A program made the translations under genes and the position numbers. Of a stretch of DNA of 64,000 nt, positions 26,176 through 35,604 are shown one piece after another (the first letter of the stretch is position 1; each line of letters starts with the position of its first letter). Source of the stretch: UBA8106 sp964569695 (GTDB taxonomy: Bacteria > Acidobacteriota > Vicinamibacteria > Vicinamibacterales > UBA823); contig CAZMUA010000015.1 in assembly GCA_964569695.1 (NCBI GenBank), positions 16,243-80,242 on the forward strand. The letters are read 5' to 3'. The notes under the pieces were generated by a model. It saw only the letters and a program-made list of their open reading frames with translations, made no database searches and was not told the origin of the DNA.

Positions 26176-26418
26176 ATGGCTAATCGAGGACGGCCGACTC
26201 TACAAAAACGTCAAAAGGAACGAGCTAGGCAAGACAAACAAAAAGATCGGGTTGCTAGGCGAGAAGACGCCAAACTGCGTCGCGCAAGCGCACCTGATCG
26301 AACAGATAGTATCGATCCTGACATTGCTGACATAACGCCAGGACCTCAACCCTTGCCAACCTGGCAAGCCGAATTTCTGGAGGAAGAATCAGCTGAAAAG
26401 GAAAAAGGCGAGAACTAG
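26176..26418 (+). CDS. Small highly charged protein of unknown function
   Basis: An 80-residue protein with a strongly basic first half (about 1-37, many Lys/Arg with RQDKQKDRVARRED) and a Pro-rich, acidic second half ending EEESAEKEKGEN. It resembles no family I know. It is probably a real gene: AAAGGGGG lies five bases before the ATG and the frame is open from start to stop with codon use like its neighbours. The basic half suggests nucleic-acid or ribosome contact, which is inference only. It is convergent with the FTR1 permease gene. Confidence 0.6.
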   Translation: MANRGRPTLQKRQKERARQDKQKDRVARREDAKLRRASAPDRTDSIDPDIADITPGPQPLPTWQAEFLEEESAEKEKGEN

Positions 26419-26495
26419 TAGTTCCCACTTTCTGGTTTACCTTTTGACTGCAACACTCGTTTGGAATCCTAGCCAACCATGCTTCTGGCGAACAG

Positions 26496-27254
26496 CTAGG
26501 TGTCAGTAGTCCTTCGGTCTCGGATCATTACATAGCCAAGCCAACTAATCGGCAACACGATAAGCATATAGGTCAAGTACTGCCCATAACGACCATCTGG
26601 ACCGTAGGGCTCGGTAGCCCAGTGTAACGGCTCACTATAGGGAAATATATTGGCTTCGGTCAGTTCGTGGAAACCATAAATCAAAAGTTGTATCACGAAC
26701 ACTACCAAGAAAATCGACGTCACTTGGAAGAAGCGGACTAAATTCACTCGATGACCATAGCGCGACCACAACCACGCCACGCCTCCTGCACAGACCACTC
26801 CGGCGACTGCCCCACTAAATAATAAGTACGACTGCATCTGAAAGAACAAGGCATTCAACAGTAAAGCCGTTTCCATCCCTTCACGGGTAATCATCAATAG
26901 AGTAAACCCGAAAATTCCCAACATGGCTTTCTTGCCTGGTTGGAGACTTTTTTCGTAAAGCCTTCCCTCGATCTCGCTTTTTAACTGTTTACCAAAACGC
27001 CACATATGGACAATTAGCGACATAACCAAGATTGCTGCAGCAAGGGCTAGGATGCCCTCCCACAGCGCCTGGTTCGCTGCACGCGCAAACAATAGACTCG
27101 CACCGATACTGAGGACAATAGCGCCAACAATGCCCCAGTGCACCGCGGGGATCAATTCGGTCAGTCCACGCTTCCGCAAATACGCCAAGCTAATGGCAAT
27201 GATTAGAAACGCCTCCAAGCCTTCTCGTAACGTGATTACAAATGCTTGCAACAT
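26496..27254 (-). CDS. FTR1-family iron permease
   Basis: A 252-residue polytopic membrane protein with about seven helices. The two REGxE iron motifs that define FTR1/EfeU are present: REGLE at 10-14 and REGME at 124-128, each inside a membrane helix. Family members move ferric or ferrous iron across the inner membrane. No efeO or efeB gene is adjacent. A Fur-like inverted repeat lies 23-51 bases upstream of the ATG at 27254, which suggests iron-repressed expression. It lies downstream of the DUF349 gene on the same strand. Confidence 0.93.
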   Translation of the reverse strand: MLQAFVITLREGLEAFLIIAISLAYLRKRGLTELIPAVHWGIVGAIVLSIGASLLFARAANQALWEGILALAAAILVMSLIVHMWRFGKQLKSEIEGRLYEKSLQPGKKAMLGIFGFTLLMITREGMETALLLNALFFQMQSYLLFSGAVAGVVCAGGVAWLWSRYGHRVNLVRFFQVTSIFLVVFVIQLLIYGFHELTEANIFPYSEPLHWATEPYGPDGRYGQYLTYMLIVLPISWLGYVMIRDRRTTDT

Positions 27255-27276
27255 ATCGACAACTCATCCATAAATG

Positions 27277-27305
27277 AAAATAATGAGACTCAATCTCACT
27301 ATTTT
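27277..27305 (-). promoter_or_regulatory. Fur-like inverted repeat upstream of the FTR1 permease
   Basis: Two 12-base arms (27277-27288 and 27294-27305) form an inverted repeat with one mismatch and a five-base centre. The core TGAGACTCAATCTCA fits the 7-1-7 Fur pattern TGAnAnTnAnTnTCA. It sits just before the iron permease gene. An AT-rich terminator hairpin for the upstream DUF349 gene is the main alternative. Confidence 0.5.
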
Positions 27306-27352
27306 AATTCTATCGTGTTTAATCAATACTGATCAACCAGCAAATCCAAAAT

Positions 27353-28927
27353 TTAGGAAGCCGATCTTTTGCGTTTGGATTGAGACTTACCTGAGGATAT
27401 TCGAACGTTTGACTCCTTAAGAACTTTCTTGCAGGTGTTTTTAAAGCGTTGAGAGAACTCAGGCGCCCCTTCAACAAAGGTCGTGAGAAGTCGGTCCCAC
27501 TCATCTTGAGCTTGTTTTACTTTTTCGCGAGCCGCACGTCTGCGCATCTCGGTGTTCTCGCTTACACCCATTGTGTTATTTGCCATGGCGTCGCGCCAGC
27601 GTTCAGTCAACAGCTCTGTCGGTGTCAGCTTCGCGCGTGCAGCCTGCTCGTCATCTATTAATAAACCTTCGATACGCACACATAACTGCTCCATGCGCCG
27701 ACGAGTTTCATCTGAATCTAATGCAGTTCCCCGGAAAGCGGTCGGGAAGGCTACCAATAGACGCTTGATCGCTTCGTGATACCGTAAAGTATTGGTCTTA
27801 GCTTGAGGATGTCTTAACGGACCAATGTCTTGCCATCTGGCGCGTACATTTTGAACACTTTCAGCTAAGTTGTCAGGCACACTAGGGTTGGCATTTTCTT
27901 GAGAGAGTAGCATGCTCTCTAACTCGGTACAAAGTACCTCCTGTTTCGCAATCGTCTTTGAGAGCTCTGCCTCCTTCTTCTCGAGTTCTTGTGCAACTAG
28001 ACTATCGCCGGCTGTTTTAAAGCGTTGCCACAGCGGTTCGGAATGCACCTTTTTCACTGGACCAATCTTTTTCCATTCAATCTTCAATCGGTCGAACTCA
28101 GATTTCGAGGCATCTGTATCTTTAGAATCCGCTAGAGTTTCGGCCTGGGCACACAGTTTCTCCTTCCGCTGTAAGTTTTCTGCCCAAACTTCCTTGCGTT
28201 TTGATAGATCGGCCTTTCGACGCTTAAAAAATTGATCGCAAGCACCACGAAATCGCTTCCAGATGACTTTCGCATGTTTACGGGGAACGGGACCAACAGC
28301 CTTCCATTGCTTTTGCAGTGCAACAAACTGCGAGGCTGTTTTTATCCAATCAGTCGATTGAGCCAAAGCTTCGGCGCGTTCACAAAGATCTTCCTTGCTT
28401 TTTAGATTGTTTAAGCGCTCCTTAGCTTGTTGAACGAAAAACGTTGAACATCGCGCGTAAGCCTGATCGTGGGCCGCCTTGAAACGTTGCCACAACGCAC
28501 CGGCACGTTCATCAGGCACAGTCGCTGCCTCCTTCCAAGCCGCAACGCATTCCCGCAGTTGACGCATAACTTTGGCAGGGTCCTGCACCTGACTAAGCGC
28601 TTCGACGCGACTACAGAGTTCTTCCTGAATGCCCACATTCGCCCAGCGCTGCCATGCGTCGAGTTCCCGCAACTCGTGCAATCTGGGATACAACGATTCC
28701 TGAATTCTCTTGAGTTGTTTTGTAATTTTTTCTCGATCGCGCTTCGTCGGTAACGGTTCGCAGTCTTTCAACAATTCACGAACGGTGCGAACTCCACGCT
28801 CGATCTGCTTCAACGTAAGATCATCAGATGCAACTAAAGTATTCAGCTGCTCACACTGCTGCACCAACCGAGCTAGTGTGGTCTGACGATCACGGGTCTC
28901 AACCTGGGTTACCTCATCCATAAGCAT
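27353..28927 (-). CDS. DUF349-repeat protein
   Basis: A 524-residue, highly charged helical protein made of DUF349 modules. Four repeats of the pattern W-K-x-(A/I)-x-x-V/G-P ... L-W-x-R-F-(K/R)-x-A can be seen at about 100-165, 180-240, 255-315 and 335-395, each followed by a helical linker with KE-x-LC-x-x-AE-x-L. The N-terminal 95 residues and the basic C-terminus (KSQSKRKRSAS) are also helical. The function of DUF349 is unknown; known members are predicted coiled coils. No membrane segment or signal is present. The start is ATG at 28927, with an in-frame ATG two codons later. Confidence 0.88.
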   Translation of the reverse strand: MLMDEVTQVETRDRQTTLARLVQQCEQLNTLVASDDLTLKQIERGVRTVRELLKDCEPLPTKRDREKITKQLKRIQESLYPRLHELRELDAWQRWANVGIQEELCSRVEALSQVQDPAKVMRQLRECVAAWKEAATVPDERAGALWQRFKAAHDQAYARCSTFFVQQAKERLNNLKSKEDLCERAEALAQSTDWIKTASQFVALQKQWKAVGPVPRKHAKVIWKRFRGACDQFFKRRKADLSKRKEVWAENLQRKEKLCAQAETLADSKDTDASKSEFDRLKIEWKKIGPVKKVHSEPLWQRFKTAGDSLVAQELEKKEAELSKTIAKQEVLCTELESMLLSQENANPSVPDNLAESVQNVRARWQDIGPLRHPQAKTNTLRYHEAIKRLLVAFPTAFRGTALDSDETRRRMEQLCVRIEGLLIDDEQAARAKLTPTELLTERWRDAMANNTMGVSENTEMRRRAAREKVKQAQDEWDRLLTTFVEGAPEFSQRFKNTCKKVLKESNVRISSGKSQSKRKRSAS

Positions 28928-29036
28928 TCGACTTCTACTAGTTTACAAAACCAGCATAAGGCATGACCACTCCGTGGCCTTGTCGAGAATCACTAACGCC
29001 ACTAGAATTAATACACCATTCTAAGGAGTGTTTTTC

Positions 29037-29618
29037 ATGATTTTACGTAGTATTGCATGTTGTGTCATTAGTTTAACCATCTTCCTGGTTACACCATCGG
29101 CTTCGGCTCAATCCAATCCCGTCGTCGTGATTGAAACCAGTCTGGGTAATATCACAGTGGAGCTCTATCAGGACGAAGCGCCTATTAGCGTAGAAAATTT
29201 TTTGACATATGTTCGCGATGATTTTTATACCGGAACGATCTTTCATCGAGTTATAAAAGGCTTCATGGTACAGGGTGGCGGTATGACTGAGGATATGGTC
29301 CGAAAAGAAACTAACCCTCCGATCAAGAACGAGGCAACTAACGGTCTTCGGAACGAACGAGGCACCCTCGCTATGGCACGAACTGCTGCGGTTGATAGCG
29401 CAACCGCACAATTCTTCATTAACGTGGCTAATAACCGAGCCTTAAACCACGAAAGTGAAACCCAAGCTGAATATGGTTACGCAGTGTTTGGTAAAGTTAT
29501 CGACGGTATGGATGTTGTCGCAGAAATCGAAGACACACGCACAACTACGGCTGGACCATATCGCGATGTACCGTCAACACCGGTCATCATAAAATCAATT
29601 CAATTCAAAACCAATTAA
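29037..29618 (+). CDS. Secreted cyclophilin-type peptidyl-prolyl isomerase (first)
   Basis: A 193-residue protein. It has a signal peptide (about 1-25, ending ASAQ) and then a complete cyclophilin domain with TSLGNITVELY, FHRVIKGFMVQGGG, GTLAMART and AQFFINVANN, the segments that form the isomerase pocket. It should help fold exported proteins. The frame opens at GTG 29028, but that codon lies inside the ribosome binding site, so ATG 29037 (AAGGAG eight bases upstream) is preferred. It is convergent with a second cyclophilin gene 32 bases away. Confidence 0.94.
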   Translation: MILRSIACCVISLTIFLVTPSASAQSNPVVVIETSLGNITVELYQDEAPISVENFLTYVRDDFYTGTIFHRVIKGFMVQGGGMTEDMVRKETNPPIKNEATNGLRNERGTLAMARTAAVDSATAQFFINVANNRALNHESETQAEYGYAVFGKVIDGMDVVAEIEDTRTTTAGPYRDVPSTPVIIKSIQFKTN

Positions 29619-29650
29619 ATGCTCGTCGAGCAGCATCTCGCTAAGCCTTG

Positions 29651-30241
29651 TCATCGTGAACCAAGGATGCTATTCCATTCATCTATTTGCTGCTGATGCG
29701 AGGCAAGTAGCGTAGACGCATCACCTTCGATCACGATAGTCGTCATAACATCACCTTGTGCAATCGCGTTCACGACATCCTGACCCGAAGAGACCTTACC
29801 AAATACCGAGTGCATGTCATCCAGATGCGGTGTCGCTCGGTGAGTGATAAAGAACTGACTACCATTAGTGCCTGGACCGGCATTAGCCATTGACAGGATT
29901 CCCGAAGAATTGTGCCTGCGGTTCGGACTGAATTCATCGCCAAATCGGTAACCAGGGCCTCCCGAACCAGTGCCTGTTGGATCGCCACCTTGAATCATGA
30001 AATTGTCAATCACGCGATGAAACATCAAGCCGTCGTAATAACCGCGGCCAGCCAAATTTACAAAATTCGCCACAGTTATTGGCGCCTCTTCAGGATAGAG
30101 TGTTAGATGGATATCACCTTTGGACGTCTTGATTACCGCTGAAAGTTCATTAGATTGGTTCGCTTGAATAGGCATGATCGTCACATTGTTTGCGATGACT
30201 ACAAGCATCGTGCTAATAAATAGCAATCTCGTGGCACGCAT
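29651..30241 (-). CDS. Secreted cyclophilin-type peptidyl-prolyl isomerase (second)
   Basis: A 196-residue protein with a signal peptide (about 1-28) and a cyclophilin domain. Motifs include TSKGDIHLTLYPEEAP, FHRVIDNFMIQGGDP, FGDEF, LSMANAGPGTNGSQFFI and HSVFGKV, closer to the classic PpiB/short-loop type than its neighbour at 29037-29618. The pair is convergent and differs enough to be old paralogues. It would act on exported proteins outside the inner membrane. The start is ATG at 30241. Confidence 0.94.
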   Translation of the reverse strand: MRATRLLFISTMLVVIANNVTIMPIQANQSNELSAVIKTSKGDIHLTLYPEEAPITVANFVNLAGRGYYDGLMFHRVIDNFMIQGGDPTGTGSGGPGYRFGDEFSPNRRHNSSGILSMANAGPGTNGSQFFITHRATPHLDDMHSVFGKVSSGQDVVNAIAQGDVMTTIVIEGDASTLLASHQQQIDEWNSILGSR

Positions 30242-30384
30242 ACTTAGTTCCTTTCTTATTGTTACTAGTGTTATTCACTCGTGGACGCCATGCCACTGTG
30301 AAGATAATTAAGCAAGTATGTGAACCTGCACCAACTCTGTCAAGCAATCATGAATAACCCTTCTCTTAGCACTCGCTTCCTCAC

Positions 30385-31032
30385 ATGACACTTGAACAGT
30401 CAGACCTTCTCCATGTTGTAGAGCGGCTCCATATCAATCTTAACGTCGAATTGCCAGGACTGCGCGGCCATTCCGCCTTGGCACCTCGCCCGAGACGACC
30501 TCTACTTCCAGCGAAAGACCGGCTACGCCAAGCGGCAGGTTTGCTACTTCTGTACCCTATCGAAAATATTGCCCACACACTATTGACAGTCCGAGCAGGT
30601 TCACTATCGCAGCACAGTGGCCAGGTGTCTCTTCCTGGTGGTGCTATCGAAGAGAATGAAACATTCGCGCAGGCGGCACTGCGTGAAACTCAGGAAGAAG
30701 TCGGCGTGCCTACAACTGACGTGCACATACTTGGGTCGCTTACTCCCCTCCAGATACCAGTAAGCGGTTTTCTACTTCACCCGGTCGTTGGCGCGATATA
30801 CCGACGCCCCACGTTCCGGCTCGCTCGCGGGGAAGTCGACCGCGTCATCGAAGTTCCACTAACTACCCTTACAGACCAGAAAAACCTCTGTCGACGATGG
30901 CAAGAACGTGACGGCATCAATATTGACGTACCTTATTTCGATCTTGACGGCGCCCAAGTGTGGGGTGCAACGGCAATGATTCTTTCGGAATTGCTATTTA
31001 CACTGGGTTACGAATTAAATCCTTGGAAATAG
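30385..31032 (+). CDS. Nudix hydrolase, CoA-pyrophosphatase (NudL) type
   Basis: A 215-residue protein with the Nudix box G-x5-E-x7-REUxEExGU at 86-108, directly preceded by SQHSGQVSLPGG, the signature of the CoA pyrophosphatase subgroup. Members cleave CoA and its derivatives to 4'-phosphopantetheine and ADP. The start is ATG at 30385 without a clear Shine-Dalgarno. It lies upstream of parC on the same strand with a 136-base gap. Sub-family assignment rests on the UPF0035-like motif and is moderately sure. Confidence 0.88.
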   Translation: MTLEQSDLLHVVERLHINLNVELPGLRGHSALAPRPRRPLLPAKDRLRQAAGLLLLYPIENIAHTLLTVRAGSLSQHSGQVSLPGGAIEENETFAQAALRETQEEVGVPTTDVHILGSLTPLQIPVSGFLLHPVVGAIYRRPTFRLARGEVDRVIEVPLTTLTDQKNLCRRWQERDGINIDVPYFDLDGAQVWGATAMILSELLFTLGYELNPWK

Positions 31033-31168
31033 ACTAAAAATCATAGTTGTGAATTTACTTCTTTAAGGTCCTCATTCTTCAACCAAGATACGAACATTAC
31101 TCTCCAAGCTGAGGGCTATAGCAAACGGGGTTTCGAACCGACATGACATAAGAGGAGGTCCTCAGAAT

Positions 31169-33586
31169 TTGGCTCGTCGCCGCACTAAGTCAAAAAAACA
31201 GTCGCTACTTGATCTCAGTGGAAGTGACGGAAACGGAACCTCGGCGAGGCAAAATTCCGGGTCCAATAACGAAGCCGCCGTTGCACTGCACGAAGCCGCG
31301 CAAACTCGTTATCTAAACTACGCCTTATCCGTCATCACCTCTCGCGCGTTGCCCGATGTCCGTGACGGCTTAAAACCCGTACAGCGTCGAATCTTGTACA
31401 CGATGTGGCGACAGCATCTGACGGTCGACGCTAAACATCGCAAGTGTGCAAAGGTCGTCGGTGATGTCATGGGAAGCTACCATCCCCATGGGGATCAGGC
31501 ACTTTACGACGCCTTGGTTCGCATGGCACAGCCGTTTTCGTTTAGATATCCACTCATTGAAGGCTCAGGTAATTTTGGATCGCTCGACGGTGACAGGGCG
31601 GCAGCAATGCGCTACACGGAATGCCGCCTCGCCAGGACAGCCAGCGAGATTCTTAGTGAAATTGATCAGGGCACCGTAGACTTCAGGGCTAATTACGACG
31701 GCACCCGCCAAGAACCGATCGTTTTACCGTCGCGACTACCAAATTTATTGGTTAACGGTGCAACCGGGATCGCTGTTGGCATGGCAACAAACATTCCACC
31801 GCACAACATTGGTGAAGTGTGTACGGCGCTACTTAAACTCCTCGACGAACCTGAGCTTAGTTCAATTCGTCTCTGTAAATGGATTAAAGGTCCCGACTTC
31901 CCGACCGGTGGCCAGATACTAAATTCAGCAAAAGAACTAAAAGGAATTTACAACGAGGGCTCCGGGGTCATTCGGCTGCGTGCGCAATGGGAAACAGGTC
32001 CGAGCACGCGGGGTGGCAAACTTGTCTATATCACGAGTGTGCCCTATATGGTGAATAAGGCTCAGCTGATTGAGCGAATTGCCGATGTCGTGTTAAGCCG
32101 AAAATTACCGCCGCTGCTCGACGTCAAGGATCTTTCAACTGACGAAGTCCGGGTCGCACTTGAACTCAAGAAAGATGCTGACGAAAAAATGGTGTTGGCC
32201 TATCTGTTCAAGCACACACCACTTCAGACGAGTATAACCGTCAATTTAACGTGTCTTGTGCCATCTGACCCTTCAGAACCTGCCCTGAGACCCGAGCGGC
32301 TTGATCTTAAGACGATCTTGTATCACTTCATTCGTTTCCGGCTGGATGTAGTTACACGACGACTCAAACATGAACTCAGTGTACTGAAGCGACGAATCCA
32401 CATTCTCGAAGGCTTCGAAAAAGTCTTCGACGCGCTTGATGCCATCATCAAACTAATTCGGGGATCGGACGGGAAAACAGATGCCGCAAAGAAAATTATG
32501 AAGAAGTTTTCTCTTGATGCGGAACAGACCGACGCCATTCTCGAGTTAAAGATCTATCGTTTGGCACGCTTGGAGATCCTTCAAATCCGAGAAGAACTGA
32601 CAGATATGAAGCGCCGGGCGCGAAAGATTGGCCTCCTTTTAAAAGATGAGGAAAGTCTAAGGGAACTGGTCCGCGACGAAATTTCCGAGGTGCAAAAACA
32701 ATACGGTGGGGAGAAAACTGACACTCGTCTCACCCTAATTGAGCCTGATGAAGACAATGTAGAATTTTCAGCGGAAGATTTCATCGTCGAGGAAGATAAC
32801 GTCGTTATCGTATCCCGTGATGGCTGGGTAAAGCGTCAAAAAGAAGTTCGGGATCTCTCAACTACTCGGTTACGTGAGGGCGATTCAGTTCTAAGTGTCT
32901 TCGCCGGCAGTACCAGAGCAACCGCAGCATTCTTCACTAATTTTGGGACCGCATACACCTGTCGCATCATTGACGTACCAGCTTCGACTGGCTATGGCGA
33001 ACCGATCCAAAGTCTGTTTAAACTAAAGGATGGTGAATATGTTATAGCAGCGATAAGCCTAGACCCGAGATTTGCTAGCAACATCGATGCTACTACGGAG
33101 GAAGACCCACCACTGGTACACGGTATCGCGGTGACCAGTGATGGGTACAGTCTGCGGTTCGGTTTCCAGTCGTTTGTTGAACCAAGCACTCGTTCTGGAC
33201 GACGATTCGCCCGCCCATCGGCCGGTGCGACTGTGGTTGGTGTAGCCGCCACAACGAGCAATGAAACAGTGATTGTTGTTACGGAGAAAGCACACGCACT
33301 CCTTTGTACCGCTGATGAAATTAGTTTTCTATCCGGCCCAGGTAAAGGCGTTATCTTGATTAAAATCAAGCGGGACGATGATCGAGTGCTTGGTTTTGTG
33401 ACATCCACTGGCGATCGCGACCTGTTGAAGGTAAAAACCAGTCAGGGTGGAACGCATACGATTAGCACGGGAAAATATCAACTGACCGGACGTGGCGGAA
33501 AAGGCCGAAAACTTCTTCAACGTGGCCAGTTTACGGAAATCGTTCCAACGCAACCTGAGTTGCCAACCCCAGATCGTGACAACTAG
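31169..33586 (+). CDS. parC: DNA topoisomerase IV subunit A
   Basis: An 805-residue type IIA topoisomerase subunit that cuts and rejoins DNA; with ParE it decatenates chromosomes. The catalytic tyrosine is Tyr149 in the RYTE motif, following GDQALYDALVRMAQ and GNFGSLDGD. A coiled-coil arm follows (about 380-500), and a C-terminal beta-propeller-like region (about 530-790) ends with GRGGKG. That hexapeptide recalls a GyrA box, but the full QRRGGKG is absent, which favours ParC. The start codon is TTG at 31169 with GAGGAGG about nine bases upstream. parE follows after 28 bases. GyrA is the main alternative. Confidence 0.88.
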   Translation: MARRRTKSKKQSLLDLSGSDGNGTSARQNSGSNNEAAVALHEAAQTRYLNYALSVITSRALPDVRDGLKPVQRRILYTMWRQHLTVDAKHRKCAKVVGDVMGSYHPHGDQALYDALVRMAQPFSFRYPLIEGSGNFGSLDGDRAAAMRYTECRLARTASEILSEIDQGTVDFRANYDGTRQEPIVLPSRLPNLLVNGATGIAVGMATNIPPHNIGEVCTALLKLLDEPELSSIRLCKWIKGPDFPTGGQILNSAKELKGIYNEGSGVIRLRAQWETGPSTRGGKLVYITSVPYMVNKAQLIERIADVVLSRKLPPLLDVKDLSTDEVRVALELKKDADEKMVLAYLFKHTPLQTSITVNLTCLVPSDPSEPALRPERLDLKTILYHFIRFRLDVVTRRLKHELSVLKRRIHILEGFEKVFDALDAIIKLIRGSDGKTDAAKKIMKKFSLDAEQTDAILELKIYRLARLEILQIREELTDMKRRARKIGLLLKDEESLRELVRDEISEVQKQYGGEKTDTRLTLIEPDEDNVEFSAEDFIVEEDNVVIVSRDGWVKRQKEVRDLSTTRLREGDSVLSVFAGSTRATAAFFTNFGTAYTCRIIDVPASTGYGEPIQSLFKLKDGEYVIAAISLDPRFASNIDATTEEDPPLVHGIAVTSDGYSLRFGFQSFVEPSTRSGRRFARPSAGATVVGVAATTSNETVIVVTEKAHALLCTADEISFLSGPGKGVILIKIKRDDDRVLGFVTSTGDRDLLKVKTSQGGTHTISTGKYQLTGRGGKGRKLLQRGQFTEIVPTQPELPTPDRDN

Positions 33587-33614
33587 GGCCAGTTGAAATC
33601 AGAAGGGTTGAGTC

Positions 33615-35543
33615 ATGGCGCGGAGCTATACAGCGAAAGACATAACAGTTCTCGAGGGACTGGAACCGGTACGCAAACGGCCCGGAATGTATATCGGTGG
33701 CGTTGGTTCCCCAGGGTTACATCATCTAGTGTGGGAAATTATCGACAATGCGGTAGATGAGGCAATGAATGGACATGCGTCGTCCATAGGTCTGACCTTG
33801 CATACCGATGGCGCTTCTATCACGGTCGTCGATGACGGACGCGGTGTTCCTATAGATCGACACGCCAAAACCAAGAAGAGCGCCATGGAAGTAATCTTCA
33901 CCACACTGCATGCCGGAGGAAAATTCGAGCAGCAAACATATAAGACAGCTGGTGGCTTGCACGGTGTTGGTGCAAGCGTGGTAAACGCCCTATCAAAGGA
34001 ACTCGTCGCGACCTCCAAACGCGATGGGCAACAATGGCAACAAAAATTCAAACGGGGTAAACCAACAGGACCGGTTAAGAAACTAGGAGCAGCACGCGGT
34101 GCTGGAACCACCATCTTCTTTAGACCCGATCCAACAATCTTTCCAAAAATCCAATTTCACTCGGATTTACTCGCGGAAAGACTGGAAATCATCAGCTACC
34201 TGCATCGGGGACTCAAAGTCACTTTTGAAGACAAAAGTCAGAAGACCAAAGTCGTTCATCAGCACAAGGATGGCCTGTCCGACTACTTGGGTTTCCTCCT
34301 TTCAGAACTGTCAGCGAAAACAATTCACGAGACTCCGTTCACGATGCTCAAGGAGGGAAATGGTAACGGAATACGTCTGGAACTTGTTCTTCAATGGACT
34401 GAAGCAACCGAGGAACATTTGCGGAGTTACGTCAATGGTATTCCAACTGGTTCAGGCGGCACTCACGAGAATGGCTTCCGTGCCGGACTCGGGAAGGCGT
34501 TGCGTAACTTCATCGACACACACAACCTGTCACCCAAAGGCGTAACGATTACCGCTGAAGATCTACGCGAAGGTCTTGTTGGTGTTCTGAGTATTTTTAT
34601 CAGTAATCCACAATTTCAAGGTCAGACGAAAGATCGACTCAATAACCCTGAGTTAACCGCCGACGTTGATTCCACCGTCCGCCCGGCTCTTGAGCACTGG
34701 CTGAATCATAACCTCTCTGTTGCCGAAGCGATTGTTGCACGGATTATTCTCGCAGCGCGTGCCAGAGAGGCCAGCCGGACAGCACAGGAACAGGTCTCCC
34801 GAAAAAGCGCGACATCCAATCGTATGAATTTGCCTGGTAAACTCAGCGATTGCACCAAGCCTGACGCCGCGGATAGTGAACTATTCATCGTTGAGGGAGA
34901 TTCCGCCGGCGGATCAGCAAAGCAGGGTCGTGATCGAGTTCGTCAGGCGATTTTGCCACTGCGCGGAAAAGTTCTTAATGTGCAAAGTGCATCGGATGCC
35001 AAAGTTCTAGAAAATAAGGAGCTCTCGGATCTTGTAACAGCTCTTGGCTGCGGACTCGGTAAGAACTTCGATCTGTCAAAACTCCGCTACGGTCGAATCA
35101 TCCTACTGGCAGATGCTGACTCGGATGGCAATCACATCGCCACACTATTGCTCACATTCATTCACCGCTACCTAAAACAACTCATTTCAAATGGCAGGGT
35201 CTTTCTAGCCCAACCGCCGCTGTACCGAATTGACGTAGGTAAAGAAACTCACTGGGCGCTGGACGACGCCCAGCGAGACAAGATCATCGCGAAAAACAGT
35301 AAGTCGAAAGCCCGAACAGCCGTGCCGGAAATTACACGATTCAAGGGATTGGGTGAAATGATGCCAAAGGTCTTGTGGGAAACAACCCTAAATCCTAAAA
35401 CCAGACGACTTCTTAGAGTGGAGATTGATAACGCTCTCAAAACCGATCAAGTGTTTGAAGAGCTGATGGGCAAGGACGCCTCGACAAGGCTTCGCTTCAT
35501 CATGGATCATGCTGAAGATGCTGACGAGTTACTCGACGTTTGA
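33615..35543 (+). CDS. parE: DNA topoisomerase IV subunit B
   Basis: A 642-residue ATPase subunit. It begins with the GHKL fold (LEGLEPVRKRPGMYIGG and EIIDNAVDEA, DDGRGVP), then the transducer, then a Toprim domain with EGDSAGGSAKQGRD (about 426-439) and LADADSDGNHI. The C-terminus has the RFKGLGEMMP and typical end. It is 28 bases after parC, and the pair is expected to form a heterotetramer. The order parC-parE and the short ParC tail favour topoisomerase IV over gyrase, but this is not certain without comparing with the genome's other pair. Confidence 0.9.
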   Translation: MARSYTAKDITVLEGLEPVRKRPGMYIGGVGSPGLHHLVWEIIDNAVDEAMNGHASSIGLTLHTDGASITVVDDGRGVPIDRHAKTKKSAMEVIFTTLHAGGKFEQQTYKTAGGLHGVGASVVNALSKELVATSKRDGQQWQQKFKRGKPTGPVKKLGAARGAGTTIFFRPDPTIFPKIQFHSDLLAERLEIISYLHRGLKVTFEDKSQKTKVVHQHKDGLSDYLGFLLSELSAKTIHETPFTMLKEGNGNGIRLELVLQWTEATEEHLRSYVNGIPTGSGGTHENGFRAGLGKALRNFIDTHNLSPKGVTITAEDLREGLVGVLSIFISNPQFQGQTKDRLNNPELTADVDSTVRPALEHWLNHNLSVAEAIVARIILAARAREASRTAQEQVSRKSATSNRMNLPGKLSDCTKPDAADSELFIVEGDSAGGSAKQGRDRVRQAILPLRGKVLNVQSASDAKVLENKELSDLVTALGCGLGKNFDLSKLRYGRIILLADADSDGNHIATLLLTFIHRYLKQLISNGRVFLAQPPLYRIDVGKETHWALDDAQRDKIIAKNSKSKARTAVPEITRFKGLGEMMPKVLWETTLNPKTRRLLRVEIDNALKTDQVFEELMGKDASTRLRFIMDHAEDADELLDV

Positions 35544-35604
35544 TAAATAAATAGTCCGTTTAAATCTCAACCAGTCCTGCAAGTAAGGTGTTTCTAAGAA
35601 CTAT

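Noticed and set aside
29620..29633. Short palindrome TGCTCGTCGAGCA between the cyclophilin genes as a terminator
   Set aside because: The loop is a single base and no T-run follows on either strand.
31105..31142. Possible tRNA remnant (GGGGTTTCGAACC) before parC
   Set aside because: No acceptor or anticodon stem can be formed; a short chance match to a T-loop.
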